From Thauera aromatica_A (GTDB lineage: Bacteria; Pseudomonadota; Gammaproteobacteria; Burkholderiales; Rhodocyclaceae): DNA of 64,000 nt. The position numbers were made by a program, and so were the translations under genes. The notes under the pieces were generated by a model. The model worked only from the letters and a program-made list of their open reading frames with translations. It searched no databases and had not been told where the DNA came from. The stretch lies in the NCBI RefSeq assembly GCF_023093595.1, contig NZ_JALLIK010000103.1, positions 52,323 to 116,322 on the forward strand, read 5' to 3'. How positions within the stretch are numbered: the stretch's first letter is position 1; each line of letters begins with the position of its first letter. This document shows positions 46,534-56,000 of the stretch, piece after piece.

Positions 46534-46949
46534 GCAATGACTCCATCCAGTACCGCCGCATCCAGGCAGCGCTTCGCGGTTTGGGCGCCGTCCCGATGTG
46601 ACGCCACCCCTGCCAGGGTAAATCCCGAGCGCGAATCGTAGCGCTGATCCACCTTCCAACTGCCGGCGAACGGGTTCTGGTACGCGCTCAACAATGCGCC
46701 GTAACGGGCGCCGCCACGGCTGGAGACGAAGGCACCGAACTCGTCCCACAACCGGTCGATGTGGCCGTGTCGCTTGTCCTCCGGTGCTCCACTGGGCCTG
46801 AGCTTCATGCCCAAGGGCAGCATCACCGCCTTGAGCGCGCACTCGGCCGCGAGGCCGAAGAGATGGTCCGCATTGGCCAACCGGCGGTCCTCCAGCAAGA
46901 ACAGCCCGTCGTCCCAATGACGCCGCGTCGCATCCGCATAGTCCAGCAT
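46530..46949 (-). CDS. HEPN-like small protein, first of the three-gene module
   Basis: A 139-residue, mainly helical protein. NADHLFGLAAECALKAVMLP near residues 26-45 has the look of the HEPN core helix (A..h..aa..lKA), and the C-terminal VASHRDGAQTAKRCLD helix could carry an active-site His/Arg pair, though the classic RX4-6H motif is not certain. HEPN proteins are often ribonucleases in defence modules. The ATG shares a base with the pglX-C stop (TGATG), so it is translated as a continuation of PglX synthesis. Confidence 0.55.
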   Translation of the reverse strand: MLDYADATRRHWDDGLFLLEDRRLANADHLFGLAAECALKAVMLPLGMKLRPSGAPEDKRHGHIDRLWDEFGAFVSSRGGARYGALLSAYQNPFAGSWKVDQRYDSRSGFTLAGVASHRDGAQTAKRCLDAAVLDGVIA

Positions 46950-48928
46950 CACGCCTCCAGCTCTTTGCTGGTCTTCCGCCCCCGCGCCTTCTTCGGCGCC
47001 GCAGGCGGCTCCACATACAGATCTTCCAGCCCATGCGCGATCGCCAGCGACTTGTCGTGCCGGCACTTGTCGCGCACGCGTTCGCGCCAGTAGGTCATCG
47101 CCAGGTGGGCCCAGTCGTAGTCGCCTTTCTCCAGCTTGGCCCAGGTGTCCTTGAGCAGCTTCTGCCACGGCTTGTGGCGGAACAGCGGCCACAGCGGGGC
47201 GGCGGTGATCTGGACACCGTCGTCGTGCTTGGGCTGGTACTGCGGGGCGATGGCCTGGAGCTGGTCGCGCAGGTCGCGCAGTTCGGCTTGCAGTGCGGTC
47301 AGCGCTTCGAGGCGCTTTTCCTCGTCGCGGCTGCGGGCGCTGGCTTTGCTGCGCAGGGTGGCGGCTTCGGTTTCGACCTCGGCGAGCTTGGGTTCGACGA
47401 AGTCGTTGATGGCGGTGTACAGCGTCTGGCGGGTGAGGCTGGGGTAGTACAGCCACAGCGTGTAGCTGCCGGAGGCGGTGGACAGCGGCCAGTAGATCGG
47501 CGCCTTGCGGCGGCTCTTGGAGTAGCGCTGCAGGTGGAAGGGGAAGAAGTCCTTCTGCAACCAGCGGCGCAGCTCGGCCGGCACCGGCATGTCCACCCGC
47601 TCCAGCACGCGCTCGGCGATGCCGACCAGGTCGTGGGCATGACCGGGGTCGTCGACCAGGATGCCGGCGTGGGCGTGGAAGGGCGCGTCGCCGTCGGGCA
47701 GCATGCCGGGGCTTTTCGCGGGCAGCGGGTCGAAGGGCTCGGGTTCGGGCGGGGCGGCGCGTTCGCCGGTGGCGAGCCGGATGTCGAAGCGGCCGAAGGC
47801 GACGCCGACGGCCCAGGACAGCAGCGCGTCGGCGCTCGGGGTGTCGTCGACGGCCTCATCCTCATCACTCTCGCTGTCCGCGTCCTCGGCGGCATCGCCG
47901 TCACTGGCCTCGCCGCCAGTGCCACCCAGCGCTGCGGCGCGGTCGGCGGCGGAGAAGCCGTAGAGTGAAAAGGCGATGTCGTCGATCTCGGCCTGGATGC
48001 GGGCGAGCTCGGCTTCGATCGCGGGCGGTTCGAAGGCGCCCTGCCGTTCGGCCTGCGCCTGTCGCAGGGCAAGCGGCAGCAGGAAGGCGTGGGAGGTTTC
48101 GGTGACGGTGTCGAGGCTGCGCTTGAGCGACCAGGCACGGCGGGCGAGCGCGGCGAGTTGGGTGCGTTGTGCGGGGATGAGGTCGGGCACCGGCGTTTGC
48201 TGGATCAGCCCGACCTCGAAGGACTGCGCCAATTCGACACGCGCAAGCTGCACGGACACCAGCAGACCGAAGGCTTTGCTGTTGAGCAGGCAAACCAGGG
48301 CCAGCAATTCGTCCGGGTCGTCATTCTCGACGAAAGCCGCTGGGCCTTTGTCAGCAAAGATGCAGCCGGTCGGCATGACACGGAAGCTCAAGCCGTTGGT
48401 TCGGCGCGGCCAAGTAAGGCCCGGGCGGAAGTACCATTCGTGTCCATTGAGCGCAGCACTCCACTGATAACCCCAACCGCGAGATCCCCGGTATTCGGAG
48501 ATGTCGGCCTTTAACTCTCTCCCCGATTGCGCCCAGTTAATGCGGAGGTCGATAGGTGCATAGAAAGGTGAAAAACTTCCGCCCTTGGCGAACGGGGCCC
48601 ACCGATCCAGCCCGGTATGTTCGCTATCTTCCGAAGTCGCGCCACATACTAATTCCCAACTAGAACGCAGGTACCGGAAGTCATTTTTTGTCGATGCGCC
48701 GAAGGTTGGAGTTCGCCGCGGCGACAGAAACTCGGGATGGGAAACAAAAACAGCTCGAATATTCGTGCTGACCCAATACGCAAACGGCTTCCCCGGCACC
48801 GCATCGAAGTTCTCCGGCGCCACCTCGAAACACCGGCCCTCCTCCGTCCCCTGCCGCACCCGCACGCAGCTTTCCGCCAGCGCGGCGGCCTTGTCATCCT
48901 CGGCGAGCAATCGCAGGAAGGTGGTCAC
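46949..48928 (-). CDS. pglX: PglX, C-terminal part (target-recognition half)
   Basis: A 659-residue ORF that is the second half of BREX methyltransferase PglX. It starts V-TTFLRLLAEDDKAAAL and continues through FDAVPGKPFAYWVSTNIRAV and WRERVRDKCRHDKSLAIAHG, which are the conserved segments that follow the methylase core in intact PglX. An acidic insertion lies near residues 310-340. The GTG at 48928 overlaps the PIN toxin stop (GTGA) and has GGAGG 5 bases upstream, so it can be translated as a separate subunit. It presumably reassembles with the N-terminal part. Confidence 0.88.
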   Translation of the reverse strand: MTTFLRLLAEDDKAAALAESCVRVRQGTEEGRCFEVAPENFDAVPGKPFAYWVSTNIRAVFVSHPEFLSPRRTPTFGASTKNDFRYLRSSWELVCGATSEDSEHTGLDRWAPFAKGGSFSPFYAPIDLRINWAQSGRELKADISEYRGSRGWGYQWSAALNGHEWYFRPGLTWPRRTNGLSFRVMPTGCIFADKGPAAFVENDDPDELLALVCLLNSKAFGLLVSVQLARVELAQSFEVGLIQQTPVPDLIPAQRTQLAALARRAWSLKRSLDTVTETSHAFLLPLALRQAQAERQGAFEPPAIEAELARIQAEIDDIAFSLYGFSAADRAAALGGTGGEASDGDAAEDADSESDEDEAVDDTPSADALLSWAVGVAFGRFDIRLATGERAAPPEPEPFDPLPAKSPGMLPDGDAPFHAHAGILVDDPGHAHDLVGIAERVLERVDMPVPAELRRWLQKDFFPFHLQRYSKSRRKAPIYWPLSTASGSYTLWLYYPSLTRQTLYTAINDFVEPKLAEVETEAATLRSKASARSRDEEKRLEALTALQAELRDLRDQLQAIAPQYQPKHDDGVQITAAPLWPLFRHKPWQKLLKDTWAKLEKGDYDWAHLAMTYWRERVRDKCRHDKSLAIAHGLEDLYVEPPAAPKKARGRKTSKELEA

Positions 48929-49323
48929 GGCTTCCTCCAGTCCTCGAGCGACAGCCCCAGGTCGAGAAAATGGTCCATGTTGTTGGTGACGAGGGTCGCG
49001 TTCTGGCGCAAGGCGGTGACGGCGATCAGGAGATCGGCGTCCGCGATGGGCTTCCCGATACGGTGACGCGCCGCCCAGAGTTCGGCGGCCTGTTGCCAAT
49101 GCGCCGCATCGAAAGCCGGCTCGAACCAGGCGCCAACCAGGGCGTCGTATTGCGCCTGGTTTTTCTTCTCCCCTTTGAGCAGCAGGTAACGTCGGATCTC
49201 AAAGTCCACGACGGGCGAGAGGATGAAACGGACGTGACCCCGGACCCGTGTGAACCGGGACTTCACCGGCTCCTGCCCGCGCAGCAGATCGCTGAGGACG
49301 TTGGTATCGAGCAGGTAATTCAC
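48925..49323 (-). CDS. PIN-domain toxin embedded in split pglX
   Basis: A 132-residue PIN ribonuclease. The acidic set is complete: LLDTNVLSD (D6), VDFEIRR (E42), IADADLLIA (D95/D97) and VTNNMDHF (D117). This is the VapC-like form that cleaves RNA. GTG 49323 overlaps the antitoxin stop, and its own stop overlaps the GTG of pglX-C, so toxin and the second PglX part are coupled. The toxin lies inside what is normally one gene. Confidence 0.9.
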   Translation of the reverse strand: MNYLLDTNVLSDLLRGQEPVKSRFTRVRGHVRFILSPVVDFEIRRYLLLKGEKKNQAQYDALVGAWFEPAFDAAHWQQAAELWAARHRIGKPIADADLLIAVTALRQNATLVTNNMDHFLDLGLSLEDWRKP

Positions 49324-49568
49324 GCGCCGCGTTCCATCGAATCCAGACTCAAGGGATGCTGCTTGCGGAACTCCGGAAAGTCGTCCCACACCTGCTGTTC
49401 CGCTTCGGTCAGCGGCCAGGACAGAGGATCTTGCGCTGCGGCGCTCGGGTCGACGACGGCTTCTTCGAGCAAGGTCACCAGCACCGCGGTGGGACGAACC
49501 AGATGAACGGCTTCGTCGAAGACGATGGTGCCCGAAGGCGTGACGGTGGCACGGACGGTATTCAACAT
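49320..49568 (-). CDS. Antitoxin of the embedded PIN toxin
   Basis: An 82-residue protein (MLNTVRATVTPSGTIVFDEA, then VLVTLLEEAVVDPSAAAQ and a C-terminal EQQVWDDFPEFRKQHP helix that would occupy the toxin). A strong ribosome site (AAGGAGGGCGCAAGCC) stands before the ATG, 20 bp after the stop of pglX-N. It overlaps the toxin by 4 bp. The family is a VapB/AbrB-like or related type; its exact class is not certain. Confidence 0.8.
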   Translation of the reverse strand: MLNTVRATVTPSGTIVFDEAVHLVRPTAVLVTLLEEAVVDPSAAAQDPLSWPLTEAEQQVWDDFPEFRKQHPLSLDSMERGA

Positions 49569-49588
49569 GGCTTGCGCCCTCCTTATTC

Positions 49589-51484
49589 TCAGTTCCTGAC
49601 CAGACAATACGCCGCCGCTTCGACCATCGCGTCATCCATCACCCCATGCCCCAGGTCGGCCATGACCTCCGGCGTGGCTACGCCGAGCACGATCTCCTCC
49701 CGCCATTTCTGGAAACTCGACAGGAAGAAGCAGGTGCGCGAAGTGATCGCTCCCAGCCGGCCACCGGGGCGCAGCAGCGCCAGTCCTCGTTCGACGAAGA
49801 TCGCCAGCAGGTCGTTCTTGCTGCGCGGGTAGGCTTTGGCCAGCCGCTCCTTGGTGTTGGCGGCGAGCGCGCCGAAGGGCGGGTTCATCACCACCACGTC
49901 GAACATTTCGCGGGTCAGGTCGATCAGCCGCAGGCCCTGCAGCGCATCCTGCGCGAACAGCCGGCCCTGGTAGCTGGCGCGGGCGGCCTGGGCGAAGTCG
50001 GTGAGCGCGGCGCGCAGGCGGGTTTCGGCCTGGGTCCATTGCTCGGTGTCGGCGTCCTTGAACAGGCTGCCGTGTTCGCCGAACACCTGGCGAATAGCTT
50101 GCGGCAGCTCGCGCTCCACCTGCAGCAGCACGCCGAGCTCCGGCAGGCCCTTGAGCATGAACAGGGTGTGCTCGAAGAGTTCGGCGTCCAGCGTGTCGAG
50201 CTGGGCCATGAAGTGTTGGCGCAACGCCTTTTCCGCCGGCGGGGCGACGGCGGCGAGCACGTGGCCGTGGCCGACCGCGGGGCGCGCCCGGGCCTGGGTG
50301 CCGGCCTCGTGCCAGGCGCGCTGGGCGCGCAGCCACAGGGCGAGCGAGGCGATCTGCGCGGCGCGAGGGTCGATGTCCACGCCGTGGATGTTGTGCGCGA
50401 TGATCAGGCGCGGGACATCGCGTGAAAAGGCGTCGGCGTCCGCATAGCTCTGGCACAGCGGGCGCAGATCGTCCGCCTGGCGGGTGGAGAGATCGAGCGC
50501 GCCGGGGCCGTGGGTCTGCTCCCAGTCCCAGGCTTCGCGGTAGATCTCCAGGAAGAGGTCGAAGGCGTAGAGGCCGAAGTGCATGGAGCCGCAGGCCGGG
50601 TCGAGCAGCTTGAGGGTGCGCGGGTCGCGCAGCTTGACGGCGGCGGGCGGCGCCTCGTCGGGCTTCACCAGCAGGTACTGGCAGCGCTCGCGGAGGCTGG
50701 ATTGCCCGCCAGTGGCGTTGAACCACAGCCGGCCGAGGGTGTTGTCGACCAGGAACTCGACCACGTAGCGCGGGGTGAAGAACTGGTTGCGCACCGCCAG
50801 CTCGCGGCTGTTGCGCGGGGCCTGGCTGGCCTCGCGCATCTTCTTGCGCTCGTCCCTGGAGTTGAAATACTGGTAGATCCAGCCGATGGTCTCGTCCTCG
50901 GCCCACAGGCTTGCCACCTCGTGGTGGTTGAGTGCGTCGACGAGCTGCATCAGCGCCGGCTCGCGCGGGAAGAGCTGGCCCTGCGGGGCGAAGCGGTCGA
51001 AGAGCGCGGGCAGGTCCTGGGCGAACTCGTCGAACAGGCTGAAGAGGAAGACGCGGTAGGCGTCGCCAGTCTCGCCCAGGGCCCTGCCGGCGATCATCTT
51101 GTAGAGCTCGAAGGCTTGCGACTGCTGGCCCTGGCTGACCGCCGGCAACAGCAGGCCGCGAGCTTCCATCATCAGCAGCGCAGCCAGGCGGTTGAGCACG
51201 GTGAAGGCCTGCTCGCGGATGATGCGGTCGATGGCGGCGATGCGGTGGGCCTTGTCGTCTTCATCGCCGGCCAGGTAGTGCGCCAGGGTGTCGCGCAGCA
51301 ACTGCGCGGTGTGGCGTTCGCGGTCGGAGAGGTGGGACAGGCGATCGAGCGGCGTGAGCTCGCCGCTGTTGGGGTCGAGGCCGTAGGTCTGCTGCACCTG
51401 GATGGCAAACTCGGCGCTCAGCAGGCCACGGCAGTCGCTGACGAGCTTTTGCAGGCGGTTACGGGTCTTGTCGTCGAAGGCCAT
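49589..51484 (-). CDS. pglX: PglX, N-terminal part (adenine methylase core)
   Basis: A 631-residue ORF with the N-terminal and catalytic parts of PglX. DPACGS at 295-300 is motif I (SAM binding), and NPPF at 534-537 (VVVMNPPFGAL) is the N6-adenine catalytic motif. It ends at MVEAAAYCLVRN, exactly where an intact PglX would continue into the segment found in the C-terminal ORF. The methylation that marks self DNA in BREX would need both parts. A small ORF and an AAA ATPase lie upstream rather than brxC directly. Confidence 0.9.
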   Translation of the reverse strand: MAFDDKTRNRLQKLVSDCRGLLSAEFAIQVQQTYGLDPNSGELTPLDRLSHLSDRERHTAQLLRDTLAHYLAGDEDDKAHRIAAIDRIIREQAFTVLNRLAALLMMEARGLLLPAVSQGQQSQAFELYKMIAGRALGETGDAYRVFLFSLFDEFAQDLPALFDRFAPQGQLFPREPALMQLVDALNHHEVASLWAEDETIGWIYQYFNSRDERKKMREASQAPRNSRELAVRNQFFTPRYVVEFLVDNTLGRLWFNATGGQSSLRERCQYLLVKPDEAPPAAVKLRDPRTLKLLDPACGSMHFGLYAFDLFLEIYREAWDWEQTHGPGALDLSTRQADDLRPLCQSYADADAFSRDVPRLIIAHNIHGVDIDPRAAQIASLALWLRAQRAWHEAGTQARARPAVGHGHVLAAVAPPAEKALRQHFMAQLDTLDAELFEHTLFMLKGLPELGVLLQVERELPQAIRQVFGEHGSLFKDADTEQWTQAETRLRAALTDFAQAARASYQGRLFAQDALQGLRLIDLTREMFDVVVMNPPFGALAANTKERLAKAYPRSKNDLLAIFVERGLALLRPGGRLGAITSRTCFFLSSFQKWREEIVLGVATPEVMADLGHGVMDDAMVEAAAYCLVRN

Positions 51485-51526
51485 GAGGGGTGTCGGGTGC
51501 GTTGTCGGTATTCGAGAAAGTGGAGC

Positions 51527-51751
51527 TCAGGGCTTATGACCCTCATCGTTACCCCCATTCGGAGGTAACGCTTTGCCCCCATTCGCAGTGTCGGCGTCCG
51601 GCTCCTGAATGCGGCCGGGCGATGTCGACTGGCGCGTAACGGCAGGGTCGGCGTAGCCATCCATGAGGTCGAGGAGGTCTGCCGAATTGGCAAGGACCGA
51701 GGCGACGGGCCGAGAGCCAGGGCGTGCCGGCCGGAACACGGGCAATTTCAC
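51527..51751 (-). CDS. Small ORF between the ATPase and pglX, unknown
   Basis: A possible 74-residue protein beginning at GTG 51751, just after the ATPase stop: MKLPVFRPARPGSRPVASVL, then LANSADLLDLMDGYADPAV. The C-terminal part is polar (PPNGGNDEGHKP). An overlapping ATG at 51755 opens a different frame (MREIARVPAG...), which is also possible. The ORF fills most of the gap before pglX. No family recognised. Confidence 0.4.
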   Translation of the reverse strand: MKLPVFRPARPGSRPVASVLANSADLLDLMDGYADPAVTRQSTSPGRIQEPDADTANGGKALPPNGGNDEGHKP

Positions 51752-51754
51752 GCA

Positions 51755-52951
51755 TCAACCCCGCTGCGCCAGTCCCAGTGCCGGCATGGTGCGCTTCATG
51801 AAGCCGTCGAAGAGCGGCACTGTGAAGGCGGTGTCTCCGTGTGCCGGGCTGTAGATCATTCCCTTCTCGATAAGCTTTGCGCGTACCGGGGCGACGGTGT
51901 TGATGCTGCGGCCCAGCATTTCGGCGATGTCGCTGGATCGATGAGGGCCGGGGCCGAGCTCCGCCATGGCGCGCATGTAGCGTTTTTCTGATGGGGTCAG
52001 ACGGTCGTAACGGACCCTGAAAAAGCTCGCGTCGAGTTCGGCGAGTGCAATCTCGGTGGCGCGTCGTGCATCGTCGATGTCTATCGGGGACTCGTCGGCT
52101 GCCGACCACGCGTGTTTGCCCCACTCCTGCAGGAAGTAGGGATAGCCCTCGGTGCGGCTGGTGATCTCCGTGATCGCCTCGTCGGTGTAGCTCACGCCCT
52201 CCTGCTCGGCAGGCACGCACAAGGCCTGGCTGGCAGAGACGGGGTCGAGCGGGCCGATCGGCACGAACTCGAAGAGTCGCTCGGCATACGACTTGGCGCG
52301 GCCCATCTGGCCCAGCAATTGGGGCAGGCCTGCCGCCACCAGGGTGACGGGCAGTTGCTTCTGGTTGGCCCGGTGCAACGCGGTGATCAGCGCGGCAAGT
52401 TGCGTCTCGGGAATGTATTGCATCTCGTCGATGACCAGCACCGCGGCGGTCTTGTAATCGGCGGCGCACTCGCCAACGCAGACGACCAGATCGGTAAGGT
52501 CCGCCTCGAGATCGCCGCTGTCGGCCACGCCGGCTTCGGTCTCGAGATCGATGTTGAATTCGATGTCTTCGTACTTGAGCTTGGCTGCCTTCACGAAGCT
52601 GGCGAGCGCACCCCACGCGCGCTTGGCTGCGGCTTTTGCAGCCTCGGTACGGCTCATCCGGATCAGGCCGGCGCGCAATGCCGGGCCGAGCACCGAAGGC
52701 AACGAACGCCCCTCGGGTGACTCGATGACGACGGTGGTCATGCCATCGGCTTCCGCCTGGGTGGCAATGCGCTGCAGCAGCACGGTTTTGCCCACACCGC
52801 GCAGGCCATACATGATCAGGCTGCGTGCGGCGCGCCCGTGCGTGATGCGATCGAGGGCAATCGAGGCGCGCTCGATGATGTCGTCACGTCCGGCCAGTTC
52901 GGGCGGCGGCGTGCCGGCGCCGGGGGCATAGGGATTACGTCGCGGATCCAT
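51755..52951 (-). CDS. AAA ATPase (ORC/Cdc6-like) in the BREX locus
   Basis: A 398-residue ATPase. Walker A is GLRGVGKT in IMYGLRGVGKTVLLQRIA near residues 45-62. VLVIDEMQY is Walker B. A winged-helix-type C-terminus follows (SSDIAEMLGRSINTVAPVRA). This is the archaeal-type/ORC-like ATPase often found in mobile loci. It is not BrxD by its P-loop (BrxD normally has a GxxGSGKT type). It sits between brxC and pglX, where no gene is expected, with an AT-rich gap and inverted repeat in front of it. Confidence 0.75.
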   Translation of the reverse strand: MDPRRNPYAPGAGTPPPELAGRDDIIERASIALDRITHGRAARSLIMYGLRGVGKTVLLQRIATQAEADGMTTVVIESPEGRSLPSVLGPALRAGLIRMSRTEAAKAAAKRAWGALASFVKAAKLKYEDIEFNIDLETEAGVADSGDLEADLTDLVVCVGECAADYKTAAVLVIDEMQYIPETQLAALITALHRANQKQLPVTLVAAGLPQLLGQMGRAKSYAERLFEFVPIGPLDPVSASQALCVPAEQEGVSYTDEAITEITSRTEGYPYFLQEWGKHAWSAADESPIDIDDARRATEIALAELDASFFRVRYDRLTPSEKRYMRAMAELGPGPHRSSDIAEMLGRSINTVAPVRAKLIEKGMIYSPAHGDTAFTVPLFDGFMKRTMPALGLAQRG

Positions 52952-52954
52952 TTC

Positions 52955-52990
52955 TTATCGAAATATATAGCCGTTAGCGTTTTTTGATAA
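52955..52990 (-). promoter_or_regulatory. AT-rich inverted repeat before the ATPase gene (candidate promoter/operator)
   Basis: TTATCGAAA (52955-52963) and TTTTTGATAA (52981-52990) are inverted around a TATATA-containing centre in an otherwise GC-rich genome. On the minus strand TATATATT could be a -10 region reading into the ATPase start at 52951. It suggests a separate, regulated transcript for the ATPase and genes beyond. Confidence 0.45.
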
Positions 52991-53027
52991 CTTTGGGTAA
53001 CTTCACTATACAGCCTTTCTCCGCGCT

Positions 53028-56000
53028 TCAGTCCAGCTCCACATCCAGCTCGAAACTGTGCGCGTACTTCAACTCACCGCGCAGCTTCTGCAGGTCCTGG
53101 ATCATCGCGTCGAGCGCAGCCAGGTCGGTGATGCGTGCGCGCGTCTTGATCCGGCGCTTGATGGTCTTGGGGCCTTCGTGAACGCCCAGCGGCGCCTGTT
53201 CCTCGGCCAGTCGCGCCTGCAGGCGTTCGCGGCCGAGTTGCTCGATGCGGCGACGCAGTTGCTGGACCTGGTCCTGGATCTCGAACTCGCGGTTGATCAG
53301 CGCCTTGAGGCCGGCGAGGTCGGCGGAGGCGACCAGCGCGAGCGCTTCGAGTTGGCCGAGCAGCTCCTGCTGCTCGGGGAGGCTCAGCTCGATCCACTCG
53401 GGCACACGCTGCAGGGCGGACTCCGCCTCCTTGATCCGCGTCGCCTGGGCGGCCTGCATCGTCTCGACCGCAGCCCGGATGCGGGTGCGCAGTTCCGTGA
53501 GGCGGGAGGCGAGGTCGGCGGATGCGCGGTAGAAGTCGGCCTGCTGCAGGCGCTCGGTGATCTGCGCGAGCGGCTCGGCGAGCTCTTCGCGCAGTACCGC
53601 GGGCGTGCCGGTGTGCGGCAGGCTGGCGACGGCGTCGCGGATCTGCTGCAGCTCGCGCAGCGTGGTTTCGAGCCCTTGTTCGAGCGCGATCTTGAGCTCG
53701 GCGGCCCACTTGAGGCTGTCGAACAGCGCCGATTCTTCCTTGCCCAGGCGCTGCGGCGCGTCGGAGGCGTCGGTGAGCAGCAGGTCGGTGATGTCGCGCG
53801 ACAGGGCGTCGAGGCGGTCCTCGCCGGGCAGGCCGAGGCCGCGCAGCTTCTCCGCCAGCGGCGCGTAGCGCTGCTGCAGGTTGGGGAAGAGCTTGATGGT
53901 GGCCTTGCTGATGGCGTCTTCGAGCGGCACCACCATGTCGCCCGAGAGCTCGGTGAGGCGCATCGAGGCGAGCGCCAGCATGGCCATCGAGGGCTTGTCG
54001 TCGCGCAGCGAGACGCCGACGTTCTTGAAGCTGTTGTTGGTCTTGAGGGCTTCGATGGCCTGCTGGCCGTTGACGCTGATCTCGCGCCCGCCGGCCTTGA
54101 GCTTGAGCTCGCCGGCGACCAGCATCGCCGCGACGAGGTAACGCAGGGTGTCGGCCGACCAGCCGAAGGGGGCGTCGCCGAAGCGGTCGGCCAGGGCCTT
54201 GCCTTCGATCACGCCCACGCGGTCGATGGCGTCGCGGATGCTGACCAGCGCCTTGTGGTCGACGCGGATGCTCGGCTTGCCGCCCTGGGTGTGGACGAGG
54301 CCGAGCGGGTCGATCTGCGAGGTGATGCCTGCGAGATTGCCGGTGCGCAGGAAGCGCTCGGCCAGGTCGGTGCCTACTCGGACGGGAGCCTCGCCGTAGC
54401 GGTCGAAGACCTGCTCGGCCACGGTGGCGAGGTGCTTGCGGGCGGCGTCGTGCAGGTCGTTCGAGAGCCCCTCGACCGCGCTGGCCTGGCCGCGGAACAG
54501 GAAGGAGCCCTGCAGCAGGCTGCGGCGGGTCAGGCGCTCGAGCTCGGCAGTGAGCCGGTTCGCGCGGTCGAGCTGGCCGTTGCAGTACTCCTTGACCTCC
54601 TGGTCGGGCTCGTTGCGGTATTTGTTGGCGATCTCGCGGCAGCGGAAGATCTCGGCGGTGAGCTCGTCGATCTCGGGCGTGCTGCGACCGACCAGGAAGA
54701 TCTGGTACTTGGCCGAGGGGTGGCGGGATTCGTCGAGCAGGCGGCTGCGGGTGGCGTCGTAGTCCTTGGGGTCGGTGAGTTCGACGATGGTCTGGATGGT
54801 GTTGCGGTCGCCGGCGAGCGCGGTGAGCATGCCGCCCGCGCCCTGCGCCTTGAGGCCGGTCTGCACCGCCAGCGAGTTGTGCAGTTGGGTAGTGGGCAGC
54901 GGCGAGAAGACCTCGGTGAGCGCGGTGTTGGCGATGCGCTTGAGTTCGACGCCGCGTAGCCCGATCTGGCTGCGCTCCTGCTCGATGTCGTTGAGCTTCT
55001 CGCTGAAGAAGCACAGCGCGCCGTCCTGCTCGCCGAAGGGCACGATCGGGTCGGAGATCAGTTGCTCGATAGCCTGGTCGATGGCAGCCGCCTGGCTCGC
55101 GCCGCTGACGCTGTCGTGCATCAGGCTGGCGACGTTCTGCCGGGTGAGCGGCAGGTTCTTGAGGATCTGCAGAATCGTGACCGTCTTGGCGATCTCCTGG
55201 TGCAGCGTCGAATCGGCGAAGCGGATGCGGCAGACGGTGTTCACCGCCTTGTGCAGGCTCGGCTCGGCGCGCTGGATGTCCTTTTCCAGTGCGTCGTAGA
55301 GGGTGACGGTGGTGGCGAGCCAGCCGACCTGCTGGTTGGCGACCGGGGTGCGGCCGCTCTCGGCATCGATCAGGATGTCCTGGATGACCTTGATCGCCGA
55401 GCGCAGGCCGATGCCGCCGGTGGAGCGCGCCAGCGCGCCCAGCAGGTGCAGCAGGATGTCGAAGTGCGCGGGCAGGAAGGGGTAGAGATCGACGAAGGTC
55501 TTGCGGTCGAAGTCGGCGCCGAAGGCGCGCGCGTCCTCGAGCTTGGTGTGGTGGCGCAAGGCCTGGCCGTGCTGGTCGAAGAGCGCGCCGAGCGCCGCGG
55601 CGCCGTCGGTGGATTTGCCGAGCAGGCGGGTGAAGCAGATCTCCTTGATGTCGTTGGCTTCGAGGTCGAGCTGGATCGGGAAGCGGTCCTTGAGCTTGAA
55701 GAGCTGCGGCGAGTTGAGCGAGGCGCGCGGGTCGTCCTCGGTGAGCGTCTGCTGCGCGGTGCCGATGATCCACACTTTGCCGTTGCCGAGCGCCTTGAGG
55801 TTCTTGGCGAGGCCGTCGAGGTTGAGGATGAGATTGGGGCGCGAGCCGACGTACTGGCCGACCTCGTCGATGATGAAGACGAGGTAGTCCTTGCCCGAGG
55901 CCTCGCGGGCGATGTCGAGCATCTCCTGGACACGGTCGTTCTCGAAGCGGATGACCTCGGTCGCCGTGGTGGAGAAGGCGGCGTCGGTCTTGAAAAGATT

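Noticed and set aside
51755..52951. BrxD assignment for the ATPase after brxC
   Set aside because: The P-loop and overall build (ORC/Cdc6-like with winged helix) do not look like BrxD, and the BREX end genes are pglZ-brxL.
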